Shown here: one piece after another, positions 9,403-18,973 of the stretch | How positions within the stretch are numbered: the stretch's first letter is position 1 | How the letters are laid out: every line of letters begins with the position of its first letter | DNA from: Larkinella arboricola | GTDB lineage: Bacteria; Bacteroidota; Bacteroidia; Cytophagales; Spirosomataceae | Direction: 5' to 3' | DNA: 64,000 nt | Assembly (NCBI RefSeq): GCF_003259745.1 | Contig: NZ_QLMC01000002.1 | Location: 918,272-982,271 of the forward strand | The notes under the pieces: model-generated | What the model saw: only the letters and a program-made list of their open reading frames with translations | Told to the model about the DNA's origin: nothing | Databases searched by the model: none | Translations under genes and position numbers: made by a program

Positions 9403-11805
9403 ATGCAGAAACGCCGTTTTTCGGATAAAACCCTTAAAATCCTTTCCCATTACCTCCTGAGCCTGCTGGCGATTCTATTGGTGGGCTGCTCTGCTCATAC
9501 GCCACAGAATCAGAAACCGGAATACCCCCTGGCGCAGCAGGGAGTGCTGGACCTGCGCGCAGTCGAGTTTAATCAGCAACTGATTCCACTAAACGGAAGC
9601 TGGAAATGGTACTGGAAAACCCTGCTCAATCCGGGCGAGCGCCCACCCCGGTTTGAATACGGAAATTTCCCCGAACTGTGGAGTACACAAACCTGGAACG
9701 ACCAACCGCTTCCCTCCTACGGTTATGCAACGTACTCGCTCACCGTTCTGCTCCCCCCCTCAGCGCCACCGCTGGCGTTGAAACTACCCGACATTTTCAC
9801 GGCTTACCGGCTTTTTGTAAATGACCGGGAACTAACCCGCAGCGGCACACCCGGCACCACACCCGAAACCACAACTCCTTTCTGGTCAACCCAGGTCAAG
9901 TCGATTCCACCCACCTCCGACACCCTGCGGCTGCTCTTACAGGTGGCCAATTTTCACCATTCAAAAGGCGGCTCCAACCAAACCATCTTTCTAGGCTCCG
10001 CCGATGTGCTACAGGTTGCTGCGGACCGGGAGTATGCCCTCGACTATTTGCTCACCGGTTGCCTGTTCATGGGCGGCCTGTTTTTTCTGGGTCTGTTTTT
10101 ATTCGGACGGCACGAAACCTCCCTTCTCTATTTTTCGCTGTTCTGTCTGCTGTATAGTTACCGCATCGTGGGCAGCGACGATTATGCCCTCCATGCCCTG
10201 TTTGAAACAGCCAGCTGGTCGCTGCTGGTCCACCTGGAATACCTGTCGCTGTTTATCAGCATTACCGTCTTTGTCCTTTACACGAACTCCCTCTACCCCA
10301 CCGATGTCAACCGCCACGTCATCAGACTGCTGACCGGTATCTGTCTGGCATTTACCGCAGCAACCCTCCTGCTGCCGCCCGTTTACTTTACCCGGCTGAT
10401 CAATCCGTTCCTGGGACTGATGCCGATTTACATCGGTTACGCTTTTCACGTTTATTGGCTAGCCGCCCGGCGAAAACGGCCTGGTGCCAACTATTCACTG
10501 ATGAGTACGGGCGTTTTACTGGCGGTATTTATTATTATTATTCTGAAATATTTCCAGATTGCCATTCCGGAGGATATCGTACTGTTTCTGGGGTATATCG
10601 GCTTTTTCTTTCTTCAGTCCCTGGTGCTGTCGTACCGGTTTGCCTTTACGCTCCGGCAGGCCAAGGAACAGGCCGAAGAAGGACTTCGGGCCAAGAACGA
10701 GTTTCTGAGTACCATCAGCCACGAAATCCGGACGCCCCTCAATGCCATCATCGGGCTTAATCACCTAATGCTTCAGGACAATCCGCGCCCCGATCAGCGG
10801 CAACACCTGGATGTGATGCTCTTTTCGGCCAACAACCTGCTTCATATTGTTAATGACATCCTGGATTTCAACCGGTTTGAAGCCGGAAAAATAACGCTCG
10901 AAGCCGTTCCGATGGACCCAGCCCGCATCCTGCAAAATGTGGTGGCCACCTTCCAGCCCGTCGCCCGGGAAAAATCGCTCTCGCTCCAGTTGTCCATCGA
11001 CCCCCGGTTTACCCCGAAAGTCATCGGCGACCCCAACCGGCTGGCGCAGGTGGTTTCCAACCTGGTCGAAAATGCCATCAAGTTTACGGAACAGGGCCAG
11101 GTAACCGTGAGCCTGACCGTTGATAAACAGCAGCCCGAAACCAGCACCCTGACCTTCGCGGTTGTAGACACCGGGATTGGAATTGCCCCCGAAAAACAGC
11201 AACTGATCTTTAACCAGTTTACCCAGGTTGATTCGTCCCTGTCGCGGACCTACGGCGGCACGGGCATGGGTCTGGCTATCAGCCGAAAAATCCTGCAAGT
11301 CCAGCAGGTAGAACTCAAATTGCAGAGCGAACCGAAAAAAGGCTCCCGCTTTTATTTCACGCAACGCTTTCCCCGCGCAGCCGCTCCCGGGCCCGAACCG
11401 AAGGAAAACAAACTGATCTCCGGCGACAAGCCCCTGCACGGAATTACGATCCTGCTGGTCGAAGACAATGCCATGAATGTTTTGCTGGCCAAAAACATTC
11501 TGAGTAAGCTCGGGGCATCGGTCGATGTAGCCAACAACGGTCAGGAAGCCGTCGATATGCTCGACTCTTCGAGACACCGCCTGATTCTGATGGATCTCCA
11601 GATGCCGGTGATGGACGGCTACGAAGCCACCCGCATCATCCGCCGACGCAACGAAACCCTGCCCATCATTGCCCTCACGGCCAGTCTGGCCCAGGAAGTG
11701 GGCGACCGGGTCAACGATGCCGGTCTGGACGAAATTCTGGTAAAACCGTATAACCCCGGCAGCCTCGCGCGGGTGATTCTCAAACACCTCAAGTTAGCCG
11801 GATAA
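9403..11805 (+). CDS. Membrane hybrid sensor histidine kinase/response regulator (7TM-type)
   Basis: This 800-aa protein starts with a lipobox-like signal (LLAILLVGC, Cys29). A periplasmic jelly-roll-like region follows (about 30-210, GVLDLRAVEFNQQLIPLNGSW), resembling 7TMR-DISM sensors, then about seven hydrophobic helices (about 215-420). The kinase core has the H-box SHEIRTPLNAI with phospho-acceptor His440, N-box NLVENAIKF, G1 DTGIGI and G2 GGTGMGLAIS. A C-terminal receiver domain (ILLVEDNAMN) has phospho-acceptor Asp731 in LILMDLQMPVMDG and Lys in LVKPYN. No output regulator is next to it; the following gene is a GH92 mannosidase, so carbohydrate sensing is possible but unproven. Confidence 0.9.
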   Translation: MQKRRFSDKTLKILSHYLLSLLAILLVGCSAHTPQNQKPEYPLAQQGVLDLRAVEFNQQLIPLNGSWKWYWKTLLNPGERPPRFEYGNFPELWSTQTWNDQPLPSYGYATYSLTVLLPPSAPPLALKLPDIFTAYRLFVNDRELTRSGTPGTTPETTTPFWSTQVKSIPPTSDTLRLLLQVANFHHSKGGSNQTIFLGSADVLQVAADREYALDYLLTGCLFMGGLFFLGLFLFGRHETSLLYFSLFCLLYSYRIVGSDDYALHALFETASWSLLVHLEYLSLFISITVFVLYTNSLYPTDVNRHVIRLLTGICLAFTAATLLLPPVYFTRLINPFLGLMPIYIGYAFHVYWLAARRKRPGANYSLMSTGVLLAVFIIIILKYFQIAIPEDIVLFLGYIGFFFLQSLVLSYRFAFTLRQAKEQAEEGLRAKNEFLSTISHEIRTPLNAIIGLNHLMLQDNPRPDQRQHLDVMLFSANNLLHIVNDILDFNRFEAGKITLEAVPMDPARILQNVVATFQPVAREKSLSLQLSIDPRFTPKVIGDPNRLAQVVSNLVENAIKFTEQGQVTVSLTVDKQQPETSTLTFAVVDTGIGIAPEKQQLIFNQFTQVDSSLSRTYGGTGMGLAISRKILQVQQVELKLQSEPKKGSRFYFTQRFPRAAAPGPEPKENKLISGDKPLHGITILLVEDNAMNVLLAKNILSKLGASVDVANNGQEAVDMLDSSRHRLILMDLQMPVMDGYEATRIIRRRNETLPIIALTASLAQEVGDRVNDAGLDEILVKPYNPGSLARVILKHLKLAG

Positions 11806-11833
11806 GAAATAGGGATTTCAACGGACGGGTCTT

Positions 11834-11841
11834 TACCTTTG
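11834..11841 (+). promoter_or_regulatory. Bacteroidota -7 promoter element upstream of GH92 gene
   Basis: TACCTTTG is an exact match to the TAnnTTTG -7 consensus. It lies 36 nt before the GH92 start codon, predicting a start site near 11848. The -33 side has only a weak TTT at 11816-11818. Confidence 0.5.
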
Positions 11842-11876
11842 CACCCAATATTACGGTACTGATCCATTGATGCCTC

Positions 11877-14168
11877 ATGCGCACTTCTTCAACTCTGTTG
11901 CTTTTCCTGCTTATTTTTACCAAAACGATGACGGCCCAAACCGTCAGTCAAGTTACCGATCCGGTTGAGTACGTCAACGTGCTGATGGGTACGGACTCCA
12001 AACCCAGCCTGTCGAACGGCAACACCTATCCGGCCATCGCCCTGCCCTGGGGCATGAATTTCTGGATGCCGCAAACGGGCCGGATGGGCGACGGCTGGGC
12101 CTATACCTATGCCGCCGATAAAATCCGGGGTTTCAAGCAAACGCACCAGCCCTCGCCCTGGATGAACGATTACGGCCAGTTTGCCATCATGCCCGTGACC
12201 GGCAAAATCCGCTTCGACGAAAACGAACGCGCCAGCTGGTTTTCGCACAAGTCCGAAATCGCCAGACCGTATTATTATAAAGTATACCTGGCCGATCATA
12301 ACGTGACGACCGAAATTGCGCCGACCGAACGGGCCGCCCGCTTCCGGTTTACGTTCCCGCAAACCGATAGTGCCTCGGTGGTCATCGACGCGCTCGACAA
12401 GGGTTCATTCATCAAAATCATTCCCGGCGAAAACAAAATCATCGGGTATACGACCAAAAACAGCGGGGGTGTTCCCGACAATTTCAAAAACTACTTCGTC
12501 CTGATTTTCGACAAGCCGTTTGCGCACCACACGGTTTTTCGCGGCAAACAACCGGAAAGTCAGCTTCTTGAATTGCAGGCCGATCATGTCGGCGCGGTAG
12601 TTGGTTTTAAAACCCGCAAAGGCGAGGTGGTCAACGTCCGCGTGGCTTCTTCGTTCATCAGCCCCGAACAGGCGGAGTTAAACCTGAACGAAATCGGCTC
12701 GGACCCGTTTGAAACCGTTGCGCAGAAAGCCAAAGCCGCCTGGAACAAGGAACTGAGCCGGATTAAAATTGAAGGCGGCACCGTAGACCAGACCCGGACG
12801 TTCTACTCCTGCCTGTACCGCTCACTGCTGTTTCCGCGTAAATTCTACGAAATCGACGCCAGCAAAAAAGTGGTTCACTACAGCCCGTACAACGGCAAGG
12901 TGCTGCCGGGTTATCTGTTTACCGACACCGGTTTCTGGGATACCTTCCGCTCGCTGTTCCCGTTTCTGAACCTGATGTACCCTACGCTCAACGCCCAGAT
13001 GCAGGAAGGGCTGGTCAACGCCTATAAGGAAGGCGGCTGGCTGCCCGAATGGGCCAGCCCGGGACTGCGCAACACGATGATCGGTTCCAACTCGGCGTCC
13101 ATTGTGGCCGATGCATATCTGAAAGGCTTGCGCGGTTACGACATCAACACGCTGTACGAAGCCGTGCTGAAAAACTCCGAAAACGAAGGACCGCTGGATG
13201 CCGTCGGTCGGCGGGGTGTGCAGTATTACAACAAGCTGGGCTACGTTCCGTACGACGTGAAAATCAACGAAAATGCCGCCCGGACACTCGAATACGCTTA
13301 CGCCGACTTCACGATTTACCAACTGGCCAAAGCCCTCAAACGCCCACAGGCCGAAATCGACCGGTTTGCCAAACGCAGCCAGAATTACCGCAACCTCTTC
13401 GATCCGGCCACGGGGCTGATGCGCGGTAAGAACCAGGACGGAACATTTCAAAAACCGTTTAACCCTTTTAAATGGGGAGATGCGTTTACCGAGGGCAATA
13501 GCTGGCACTACACCTGGTCGGTTTTCCACGACGTGCAGGGTTTGATCGGGCTGATGGGCGGACCTAAAAACTTCGTTGCCAAACTGGATTCGGTCTTTAC
13601 CCTGCCGCCGGTTTTCGATGAGAGTTATTACGGCAGCGTGATCCACGAAATCCGGGAAATGCAAATCGCCGACATGGGGAATTACGCCCACGGCAACCAG
13701 CCGATCCAGCACATGATTTACCTCTACAACTACGCCGGGGCGCCCTGGAAAACCCAGTACTGGGTGCGCGAAACCATGAACCGCCTGTATCTGCCCACGC
13801 CCGACGGCTACTGTGGCGACGAAGACAATGGTCAGACCTCGGCCTGGTACGTATTCTCGGCCCTGGGTTTTTACCCGGTTTGCCCCGGAACCGATCAGTA
13901 CGTGCTGGGCGCTCCGCTGTTCAAAAAGGCGACGCTGCAACTCGAAAACGGCAAGAAGCTGATTATCAACGCACCGACAAACTCAGAGAAAAACCGCTAC
14001 GTGGACGCCGTCAAGGTGAACGGAAAACCGTATGCGGCCAACTGGCTGAGCCATCAGGCGCTGTTGCAGGGCGGAACCGTTGAGTTTACGATGCGCCCCA
14101 CGCCCAACCAGCAGCGCGGCACCCAGCCCTCGGCCTTTCCCTATTCATTCTCAAACGAGAAACGGTAA
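11877..14168 (+). CDS. Glycoside hydrolase family 92, alpha-1,2-type mannosidase
   Basis: This 763-aa protein has a signal peptide (to about residue 21, TKTMTA-QTV). Family GH92 hallmarks are VNVLMGTDSKPSLSNGNTYP, the substrate-binding stretch GFKQTHQPSPWMNDYGQF, FWDTFRSLFP and the catalytic-domain block GYCGDEDNGQTSAWYVFSAL (about residues 645-665), followed by GFYPVCPGTDQYVLGAPLF. GH92 enzymes are calcium-dependent exo-alpha-mannosidases, periplasmic or surface-located in Bacteroidota. The length is normal for the family. A -7 box lies upstream and an intrinsic terminator follows, so it is probably a single-gene unit. Confidence 0.95.
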   Translation: MRTSSTLLLFLLIFTKTMTAQTVSQVTDPVEYVNVLMGTDSKPSLSNGNTYPAIALPWGMNFWMPQTGRMGDGWAYTYAADKIRGFKQTHQPSPWMNDYGQFAIMPVTGKIRFDENERASWFSHKSEIARPYYYKVYLADHNVTTEIAPTERAARFRFTFPQTDSASVVIDALDKGSFIKIIPGENKIIGYTTKNSGGVPDNFKNYFVLIFDKPFAHHTVFRGKQPESQLLELQADHVGAVVGFKTRKGEVVNVRVASSFISPEQAELNLNEIGSDPFETVAQKAKAAWNKELSRIKIEGGTVDQTRTFYSCLYRSLLFPRKFYEIDASKKVVHYSPYNGKVLPGYLFTDTGFWDTFRSLFPFLNLMYPTLNAQMQEGLVNAYKEGGWLPEWASPGLRNTMIGSNSASIVADAYLKGLRGYDINTLYEAVLKNSENEGPLDAVGRRGVQYYNKLGYVPYDVKINENAARTLEYAYADFTIYQLAKALKRPQAEIDRFAKRSQNYRNLFDPATGLMRGKNQDGTFQKPFNPFKWGDAFTEGNSWHYTWSVFHDVQGLIGLMGGPKNFVAKLDSVFTLPPVFDESYYGSVIHEIREMQIADMGNYAHGNQPIQHMIYLYNYAGAPWKTQYWVRETMNRLYLPTPDGYCGDEDNGQTSAWYVFSALGFYPVCPGTDQYVLGAPLFKKATLQLENGKKLIINAPTNSEKNRYVDAVKVNGKPYAANWLSHQALLQGGTVEFTMRPTPNQQRGTQPSAFPYSFSNEKR

Positions 14169-14190
14169 GCGACCCGATTCCGGAGTTAAG

Positions 14191-14225
14191 CCGAGCCACT
14201 TTTCCGGTGGCTCGGCTTTTATTTT
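14191..14225 (+). terminator. Intrinsic terminator after the GH92 gene
   Basis: CCGAGCCAC (14191-14199) pairs with GTGGCTCGG (14207-14215), followed by CTTTTATTTTG. It lies 22 nt after the stop. Confidence 0.9.
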
Positions 14226-14251
14226 GTTCCCTCGGCCATGAACAGGGCCTT

Positions 14252-14282
14252 TTGCATCCGTCCCGCAAAAATTATATCTTAG
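14252..14282 (+). promoter_or_regulatory. Probable Bacteroidota promoter of the LytS-type kinase gene
   Basis: TTG at 14252-14254 and TATCTTAG at 14275-14282 are separated by 20 nt. This matches the TTG-N19/20-TAnnTTTG pattern with one mismatch. The predicted start is near 14289, leaving a 5' leader of about 55 nt. Confidence 0.5.
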
Positions 14283-14343
14283 CCAACAAAATAGCTTACG
14301 CCGTCGCTCACCGGTCAGGTTCTCTAGTTCTGTCATACCGTTC

Positions 14344-15417
14344 ATGCCATTTCGCCGGATTTTCCAACATCCTCTGCTGCGCTTTTCGAAGCGACGAATC
14401 TGGATTTTTGTGGCCCTGGTTTCCTGGTCAGCCCCCATCGGAATTTACAACTGGATGGGCGACCGCTACCTGTCCGACTGGCGAATCTGGTTACCCACCA
14501 CGGCATTTGCCTACACGGTTTGCATGACGTTGTTAGTGGTTCAGGAGAGCCTGATTTTCCGGATCATGAAGCGGTTTCCCCAAATCCGGCAGACCCTGAC
14601 GCGTATCGTCCTGGAGTTTCTGGTTTTTCTCACCACCATCGGAGCCTCCACCCTGATTCCGTTTTACACCTTCCAGGCTATTCCGTATCTGAATTTCCAC
14701 CCGGACAAGCTGGCCACCAACAACCTATGGCTGGGAACCTGCACCATCATTCTTTTTATCGGACTGTATGAAGGTCTTTATTCGCTGACCAAATGGAAGG
14801 AAAACAGTTTGCAGGCCGAAGCCTACAAGCGCGAGGTGTTGCTGAACCAACTGGACGTGCTGAAGAACCAGATCAATCCGCACTTTCTGTTCAATAGCCT
14901 GAATGCCCTATCGTCGCTGATCAGTGAAGAACCCAAACAGGCGGAAGAATACGTCGATGAACTGGCGAAAGGCTACCGGTATCTGCTGCAAACCAACGAA
15001 AACACGCTGACGACGCTGGAAAATGAGCTGACCTTTATCCAGTCGTACTACCACCTGCTGAAGATGCGGCACGGAACCGGCGTGACGCTCACGCTCGATG
15101 TGCCGCCCGCTTACCACGACCGGCAACTACCTCCGCTCAGCCTGCAACTGCTGGTGGAAAATGCCGTAAAACACAACCGCATTCTGGCCGGGAAACCGTT
15201 GCAGATTCAGATTGAACTCACGCCCGAACACGGGCTCCGGGTCCGCAACAACCTGCAACGCAAAACCACCCGGGTGGCCTCTAACCGGGTGGGGCTGACC
15301 AACATTGTCGCCAAATACCGCCTGCTGGGCCAAGCCGAACCGACCATTGTGGAGCAGGACGGCTTTTTTACGGTCACGCTGCCGCTGTTGAAACCGTCCG
15401 CCGTCCCGCAGGCTTAA
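14344..15417 (+). CDS. LytS/YehU-type sensor histidine kinase
   Basis: This 357-aa protein has four hydrophobic helices in the first 150 residues, a short coiled linker (ENSLQAEAYKREVLLNQLDVL) and a His_kinase (PF06580-type) domain. The phospho-acceptor is His180 in QINPHFLFNSLNAL, and the ATP-site N-box is LLVENAVKHN (Asn273). The C-terminal ATPase glycine motif is short, as is usual here. Kinases of this class normally pair with a LytTR response regulator, but none is adjacent: the next gene is convergent and encodes an MFS transporter. The partner must be elsewhere or the kinase is an orphan. Confidence 0.9.
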   Translation: MPFRRIFQHPLLRFSKRRIWIFVALVSWSAPIGIYNWMGDRYLSDWRIWLPTTAFAYTVCMTLLVVQESLIFRIMKRFPQIRQTLTRIVLEFLVFLTTIGASTLIPFYTFQAIPYLNFHPDKLATNNLWLGTCTIILFIGLYEGLYSLTKWKENSLQAEAYKREVLLNQLDVLKNQINPHFLFNSLNALSSLISEEPKQAEEYVDELAKGYRYLLQTNENTLTTLENELTFIQSYYHLLKMRHGTGVTLTLDVPPAYHDRQLPPLSLQLLVENAVKHNRILAGKPLQIQIELTPEHGLRVRNNLQRKTTRVASNRVGLTNIVAKYRLLGQAEPTIVEQDGFFTVTLPLLKPSAVPQA

Positions 15418-15446
15418 CCGGTTGCGAAAACCGCCCGGATTACGGC

Positions 15447-16691
15447 CTAGTCCGTTTCCACATAATTCAGGTCTTTTTTGAAGGTTTCTTCCATAAAATA
15501 CAAGGCCATGAACGCCAGTGCCGCCGTCAGTAAACCGACAGCGAGGGCGCTGTTCAAGGTACCAAACTGGGCTTTCCCGTACACAAACAGCGAGGTCAGC
15601 GGAATGACGGCGCCCCGTACAAAATTCGGAACGGTGGTGGCTACCGTTGCCCGCAGGTTGGTGCCAAACAGTTCGGCGGCAATCGTGACAAACAGCGCCC
15701 AGTAGCCGTTGGCAAAACCCAGAAACACACACACCAGGTAAAACGTATTCACATCCTTCAGCGGAGCCAGCAGGTATACCAGCACGAAAACCAGTGAGAG
15801 GACAATAAAACCGCCGATGACTTTTTTACGGCTTCTGAAATACTGACTCAGCATCCCGCTGGCAATGTCGCCCGCGACCTGCCCGGAAAACGACAGCATC
15901 ACGGCTTTTCCCGCAACGACCGGAGCCGAAAGCCCGATGGCCTGCCCGATTTCCGGCGAAAACGTAATCAGAATCCCGACGACAAACCAGATCGGCAAAC
16001 CAACCAGAATGCATTGCAGGTATTTTAAAAACCGTTCACGGCTGGAAAAGAGCATCAGCAAATCGCCCCGTTTGACCTGACGTTCTTTGACGTTTTCAAA
16101 AATCCGGGATTCAAACACGTTGATCCGCAGCACCAGCAGCATCAGACCAAGCCCACCACCGACAAAATAAGAAATCCGCCACTGGAACAGATCGGCCACA
16201 AAATAAGCCAGAATGGCCCCTAGCACCCCCATCGTGGCGACAATCATGGTTCCGTAGCCGCGAATCTGTTTGGGCAGCACTTCCGTGACGAGCGTTACCC
16301 CGGCACCAAGCTCGCCCGCCAGACCCACCCCGGCCACAAACCGGAGAAGGGCATACATAGGCAGGCTGTTAATCAGTCCGTTACCGATGTTGGCCAGGGA
16401 GTAAATCAGAATCGACCCGAACAGCACCGAAAGCCGCCCGCGTTTATCGCCCATGATGCCCCAGAAAATACCGCCGATCAGCATCCCGGCCATTTGCCAG
16501 TTCAGCAGGGCAATTCCTTCGGGCAGAAGCTGATCGCCCTCTACGCCCAGCGCTTTCAGACTCGGCACCCGCACCACACTGAACAGAAACAGATCATACA
16601 TATCCACCAGATAGCCCAATGCGGCTACGACTACCGGCAGTTGAAGCAATTGGCTACTCAGGCTTTTTTCAGTTTTCGGTTGATCAACCAT
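15447..16691 (-). CDS. MFS transporter, sugar/organic-acid type
   Basis: This 414-aa protein has about 12 transmembrane helices. The loop 2-3 motif reads GIMGDKRGRLSVLFGS, close to the MFS signature GxxxDRxGRR, and GVGLAGELGAGVTLVTEVLP lies in TM4-5, as in the metabolite:H+ symporter branch. It is the last gene of a minus-strand sugar-catabolism cluster, so it probably imports the sugar, uronate or oligosaccharide product. The substrate cannot be named from sequence. Confidence 0.88.
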   Translation of the reverse strand: MVDQPKTEKSLSSQLLQLPVVVAALGYLVDMYDLFLFSVVRVPSLKALGVEGDQLLPEGIALLNWQMAGMLIGGIFWGIMGDKRGRLSVLFGSILIYSLANIGNGLINSLPMYALLRFVAGVGLAGELGAGVTLVTEVLPKQIRGYGTMIVATMGVLGAILAYFVADLFQWRISYFVGGGLGLMLLVLRINVFESRIFENVKERQVKRGDLLMLFSSRERFLKYLQCILVGLPIWFVVGILITFSPEIGQAIGLSAPVVAGKAVMLSFSGQVAGDIASGMLSQYFRSRKKVIGGFIVLSLVFVLVYLLAPLKDVNTFYLVCVFLGFANGYWALFVTIAAELFGTNLRATVATTVPNFVRGAVIPLTSLFVYGKAQFGTLNSALAVGLLTAALAFMALYFMEETFKKDLNYVETD

Positions 16692-16791
16692 TGTATCGTT
16701 AAGGTTAAAGGTCTACAGGTCAGGTTCGACGTCGGGGTATCAAAAGCGGGTTCAGCCACCTTGCTGTAGACCCCACACGTTAAACCAGCAA

Positions 16792-18090
16792 TTAAACGTT
16801 CTTCGGCAGCGTGTACGGCGCCCGGTACGGACGGCTCAGGTAGGCATTCGCTTCCGAATCACCAATGAATTCTTCTTTTTTCGGATCAAATTTCAACTGG
16901 CGGCCCAGCCGGTACGAAATGTTGCCCAAATGAGCCAGCCCGGAAGCCAGGTGGGCCGTTTCAACCGGGCCATTTAGCTTCGATTTGTCGCGCGAGCGCA
17001 CGGCCTCAATGAAATTCAGGTAGTGATCACCGCCCGCGTGCCCGGCGGGTCCGGGGGTGCGCTCCTTGCCCAGAAAGGTTTTGTAATCGTTGTAACCGTT
17101 GATGACCATGTACCCTTTATCGCCGTAGAAAAGATTGCCGATCTCAATACCGTCTTCCCGATTGGTCATCCAGGGCCGTACTTCAAATTGCAGAATCTTG
17201 CCTTCTTTGGGATAACGGTAGGTCGAAATCAGCGTTTCCGGTGTTTCCTTGCAGTCGTTCCAGAGGTACTTTCCGCCCATCGAACTGATTTCTTCCGGCA
17301 GGCCCACGTCCAGCCCCCACATCGCCAGGTCGGTTTCGTGGATGCCCTGGTTGCCAATATCGCCGTTGCCGTACTCCCAGAACCAGTGCCAGTTGTAGTG
17401 TACGTAATTTTTGCTGAACTCCCGCGCCTTGGCCGGCCCCTGCCACAGATCCCAGTTCAACCCCGCCGGAACTGCGCTGGTGCCCTGATTGCCAATATCC
17501 GGCCGCCATTTATACACCAGCCCCCGCGCCATGTACACCTTCCCGATCAACCCGTCGCGCAGGTGCTTGATAGCTTCCTGAATGGCCGTCGAACTACGCA
17601 ACTGCACCCCGTGCTGCACCATGCGGTTGTATTTCGAAGCCGCTTCAATCAGCTTTCGGCCTTCCTTCAGGTTGTGCGTCCCCGGTTTTTCGACGTACAC
17701 ATCTTTCCCGGCCTGACAGGCCCAGATGGCCGCCAGCGCGTGCCAGTGGTTAGGGGTGGCAATGCTAACGGCATCAATGTTTTTGTCGTCGTAGACTTTC
17801 CGCAGATCCGGCTCGGTTTTCACCTTGCGGGAATAGGCTTTCTCAAACTCGGCGGCCCGTTCAGCCAGCACCACGTTGTCTACGTCGCAGAGCGTAACCA
17901 CCTCGACGTTGGGCAAACCGGAAAAGCCGGAAATGTGGTTCTTTCCGCGCCCGTTGACGCCGATGACGGCCACCCGGATGCGGTCGTTGGCCCCGAACGC
18001 GTGGGCCGGGATGATGGTGGGCAACCCCAGCACGGCCAGTGAGCCGGTCGCTGCGGTTTTGAGGAAGGTACGTCGGGAGTCGTTTTGCAT
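16792..18090 (-). CDS. Tat-exported Gfo/Idh/MocA-family oxidoreductase
   Basis: This 432-aa protein begins with a twin-arginine signal (SRRTFLKTAATGS, residues 5-17; hydrophobic core LAVLGLPTIIPAHA). A Rossmann NAD(P)-binding segment follows (RIRVAVIGVNGRGKNHI), then the family EKPGTHN motif and the block NWDLWQGPAKAREFSKNYVH, typical of secreted Bacteroidota members acting on sugars or glycosides. Catalysis is a nicotinamide-dependent oxidation or reduction, with cofactor probably bound before export. It is separated from the upstream SDR gene by a perfect inverted repeat and precedes the MFS gene. Some family members are glycosidases; the exact reaction is not assignable. Confidence 0.9.
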   Translation of the reverse strand: MQNDSRRTFLKTAATGSLAVLGLPTIIPAHAFGANDRIRVAVIGVNGRGKNHISGFSGLPNVEVVTLCDVDNVVLAERAAEFEKAYSRKVKTEPDLRKVYDDKNIDAVSIATPNHWHALAAIWACQAGKDVYVEKPGTHNLKEGRKLIEAASKYNRMVQHGVQLRSSTAIQEAIKHLRDGLIGKVYMARGLVYKWRPDIGNQGTSAVPAGLNWDLWQGPAKAREFSKNYVHYNWHWFWEYGNGDIGNQGIHETDLAMWGLDVGLPEEISSMGGKYLWNDCKETPETLISTYRYPKEGKILQFEVRPWMTNREDGIEIGNLFYGDKGYMVINGYNDYKTFLGKERTPGPAGHAGGDHYLNFIEAVRSRDKSKLNGPVETAHLASGLAHLGNISYRLGRQLKFDPKKEEFIGDSEANAYLSRPYRAPYTLPKNV

Positions 18091-18120
18091 TTTTTTACGA
18101 GGTTTAGGAGAATATAATTT

Positions 18121-18203
18121 AGTTGTAACACAGCGTTAATCAGATAACATCAGGGTTAATCAGAGCGTCTCAGATAACCTCTGATTAACGCTGTGTTACA
18201 ACT
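18121..18203. repeat. Perfect 24-bp inverted repeat with 35-nt loop between operon genes
   Basis: The 24 nt at 18121-18144 are the exact reverse complement of 18180-18203. The 35-nt loop contains GGGTTAATCAGAG, a partial copy of the arm sequence GCGTTAATCAGA. The right arm touches the stop codon of the SDR gene. On the minus-strand mRNA it would form a very stable hairpin 30 nt before the next start, but without a U-tract. It may be a processing or stabilising stem or a small mobile palindromic element. Confidence 0.9.
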
Positions 18204-18973
18204 TACAATCTCGGTATCGTCATCCCGCCGTCGACCATGATAACCTGACCGGTTGAATACGGGAAATCGCCCCGGGCCAGCGCGGCCACCGCCCGGCCCA
18301 CATCGTCGGGAAAGCCCCAGCGTTTCTGGACCGTTAAGCCTTCGTCGATCAGTTTGTCGTATTTCCCGATCACCCCCGCCGTCATATCGGTGCGGATGAT
18401 GCCGGGCCTGACTTCAAACACCGGAATATCGAACTCGCCCAGCCGGGCGGCAAACAACTGCGTTGCCATGCTCAACCCCGCTTTGGCCACGCAGTATTCG
18501 CCCCGATTGACGGAAACGACCGTGGCCGAGATGGACGAAACGTTGATGATGCTGCCCGTAAAGTCGGTTTGCTCCGCCTTTTGCCGGATCATCCAGTTGG
18601 CCGCGGCCTGGGTCAGGAAATAAGCGCCCTGCAAGTTGGTCGACAGAACGTGTTCGAAGCTTTCCTCGGTGGCTTCCAGAATGTCCCGGCGTTCCTTCGG
18701 GGCAACGCCCGCATTATTAACCAGTACGTTCAACCGTCCGAAATGGGCCATGATCTGCTCCATCATTCGCGAGCGGTCTTCTTTGGAAGCAATATCGCCC
18801 TGACAATACAGCACATCGGCCCCCAGTTCCCGCAAACCGGCCAGAGCCTCGCCAACGGCTTCTTCGGGCCGAACACCGTTGATGGCCAGATCAAAACCGG
18901 CTTTGGCCAGGTGTTCGGCAACGCCGTAGCCAATGCCCCGGCTACCGCCGGTTACAAACGCGACTCTTTTCAT
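18203..18973 (-). CDS. Short-chain dehydrogenase/reductase (3-ketoacyl-ACP-reductase-like, probably sugar-acting)
   Basis: This 256-aa classical SDR has the cofactor motif TGGSRGIG (residues 8-15), NNAGVAP, the catalytic serine region NVSSIS and the catalytic pair Tyr160/Lys164 in EYCVAKAG. It ends with the usual STGQVIMVDGGM block. It resembles FabG but sits among sugar genes, so a sugar or polyol dehydrogenase role is more likely than fatty-acid synthesis. It overlaps the upstream Gfo/Idh gene by 4 bp, indicating coupled translation. A perfect 24-bp inverted repeat begins at its stop codon. Confidence 0.92.
   Translation of the reverse strand: MKRVAFVTGGSRGIGYGVAEHLAKAGFDLAINGVRPEEAVGEALAGLRELGADVLYCQGDIASKEDRSRMMEQIMAHFGRLNVLVNNAGVAPKERRDILEATEESFEHVLSTNLQGAYFLTQAAANWMIRQKAEQTDFTGSIINVSSISATVVSVNRGEYCVAKAGLSMATQLFAARLGEFDIPVFEVRPGIIRTDMTAGVIGKYDKLIDEGLTVQKRWGFPDDVGRAVAALARGDFPYSTGQVIMVDGGMTIPRL

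Noticed and set aside
17023-18042. A 339-codon plus-strand frame opposite the Tat-exported oxidoreductase
   Set aside because: Shadow of a clear Gfo/Idh/MocA gene with a Tat signal.
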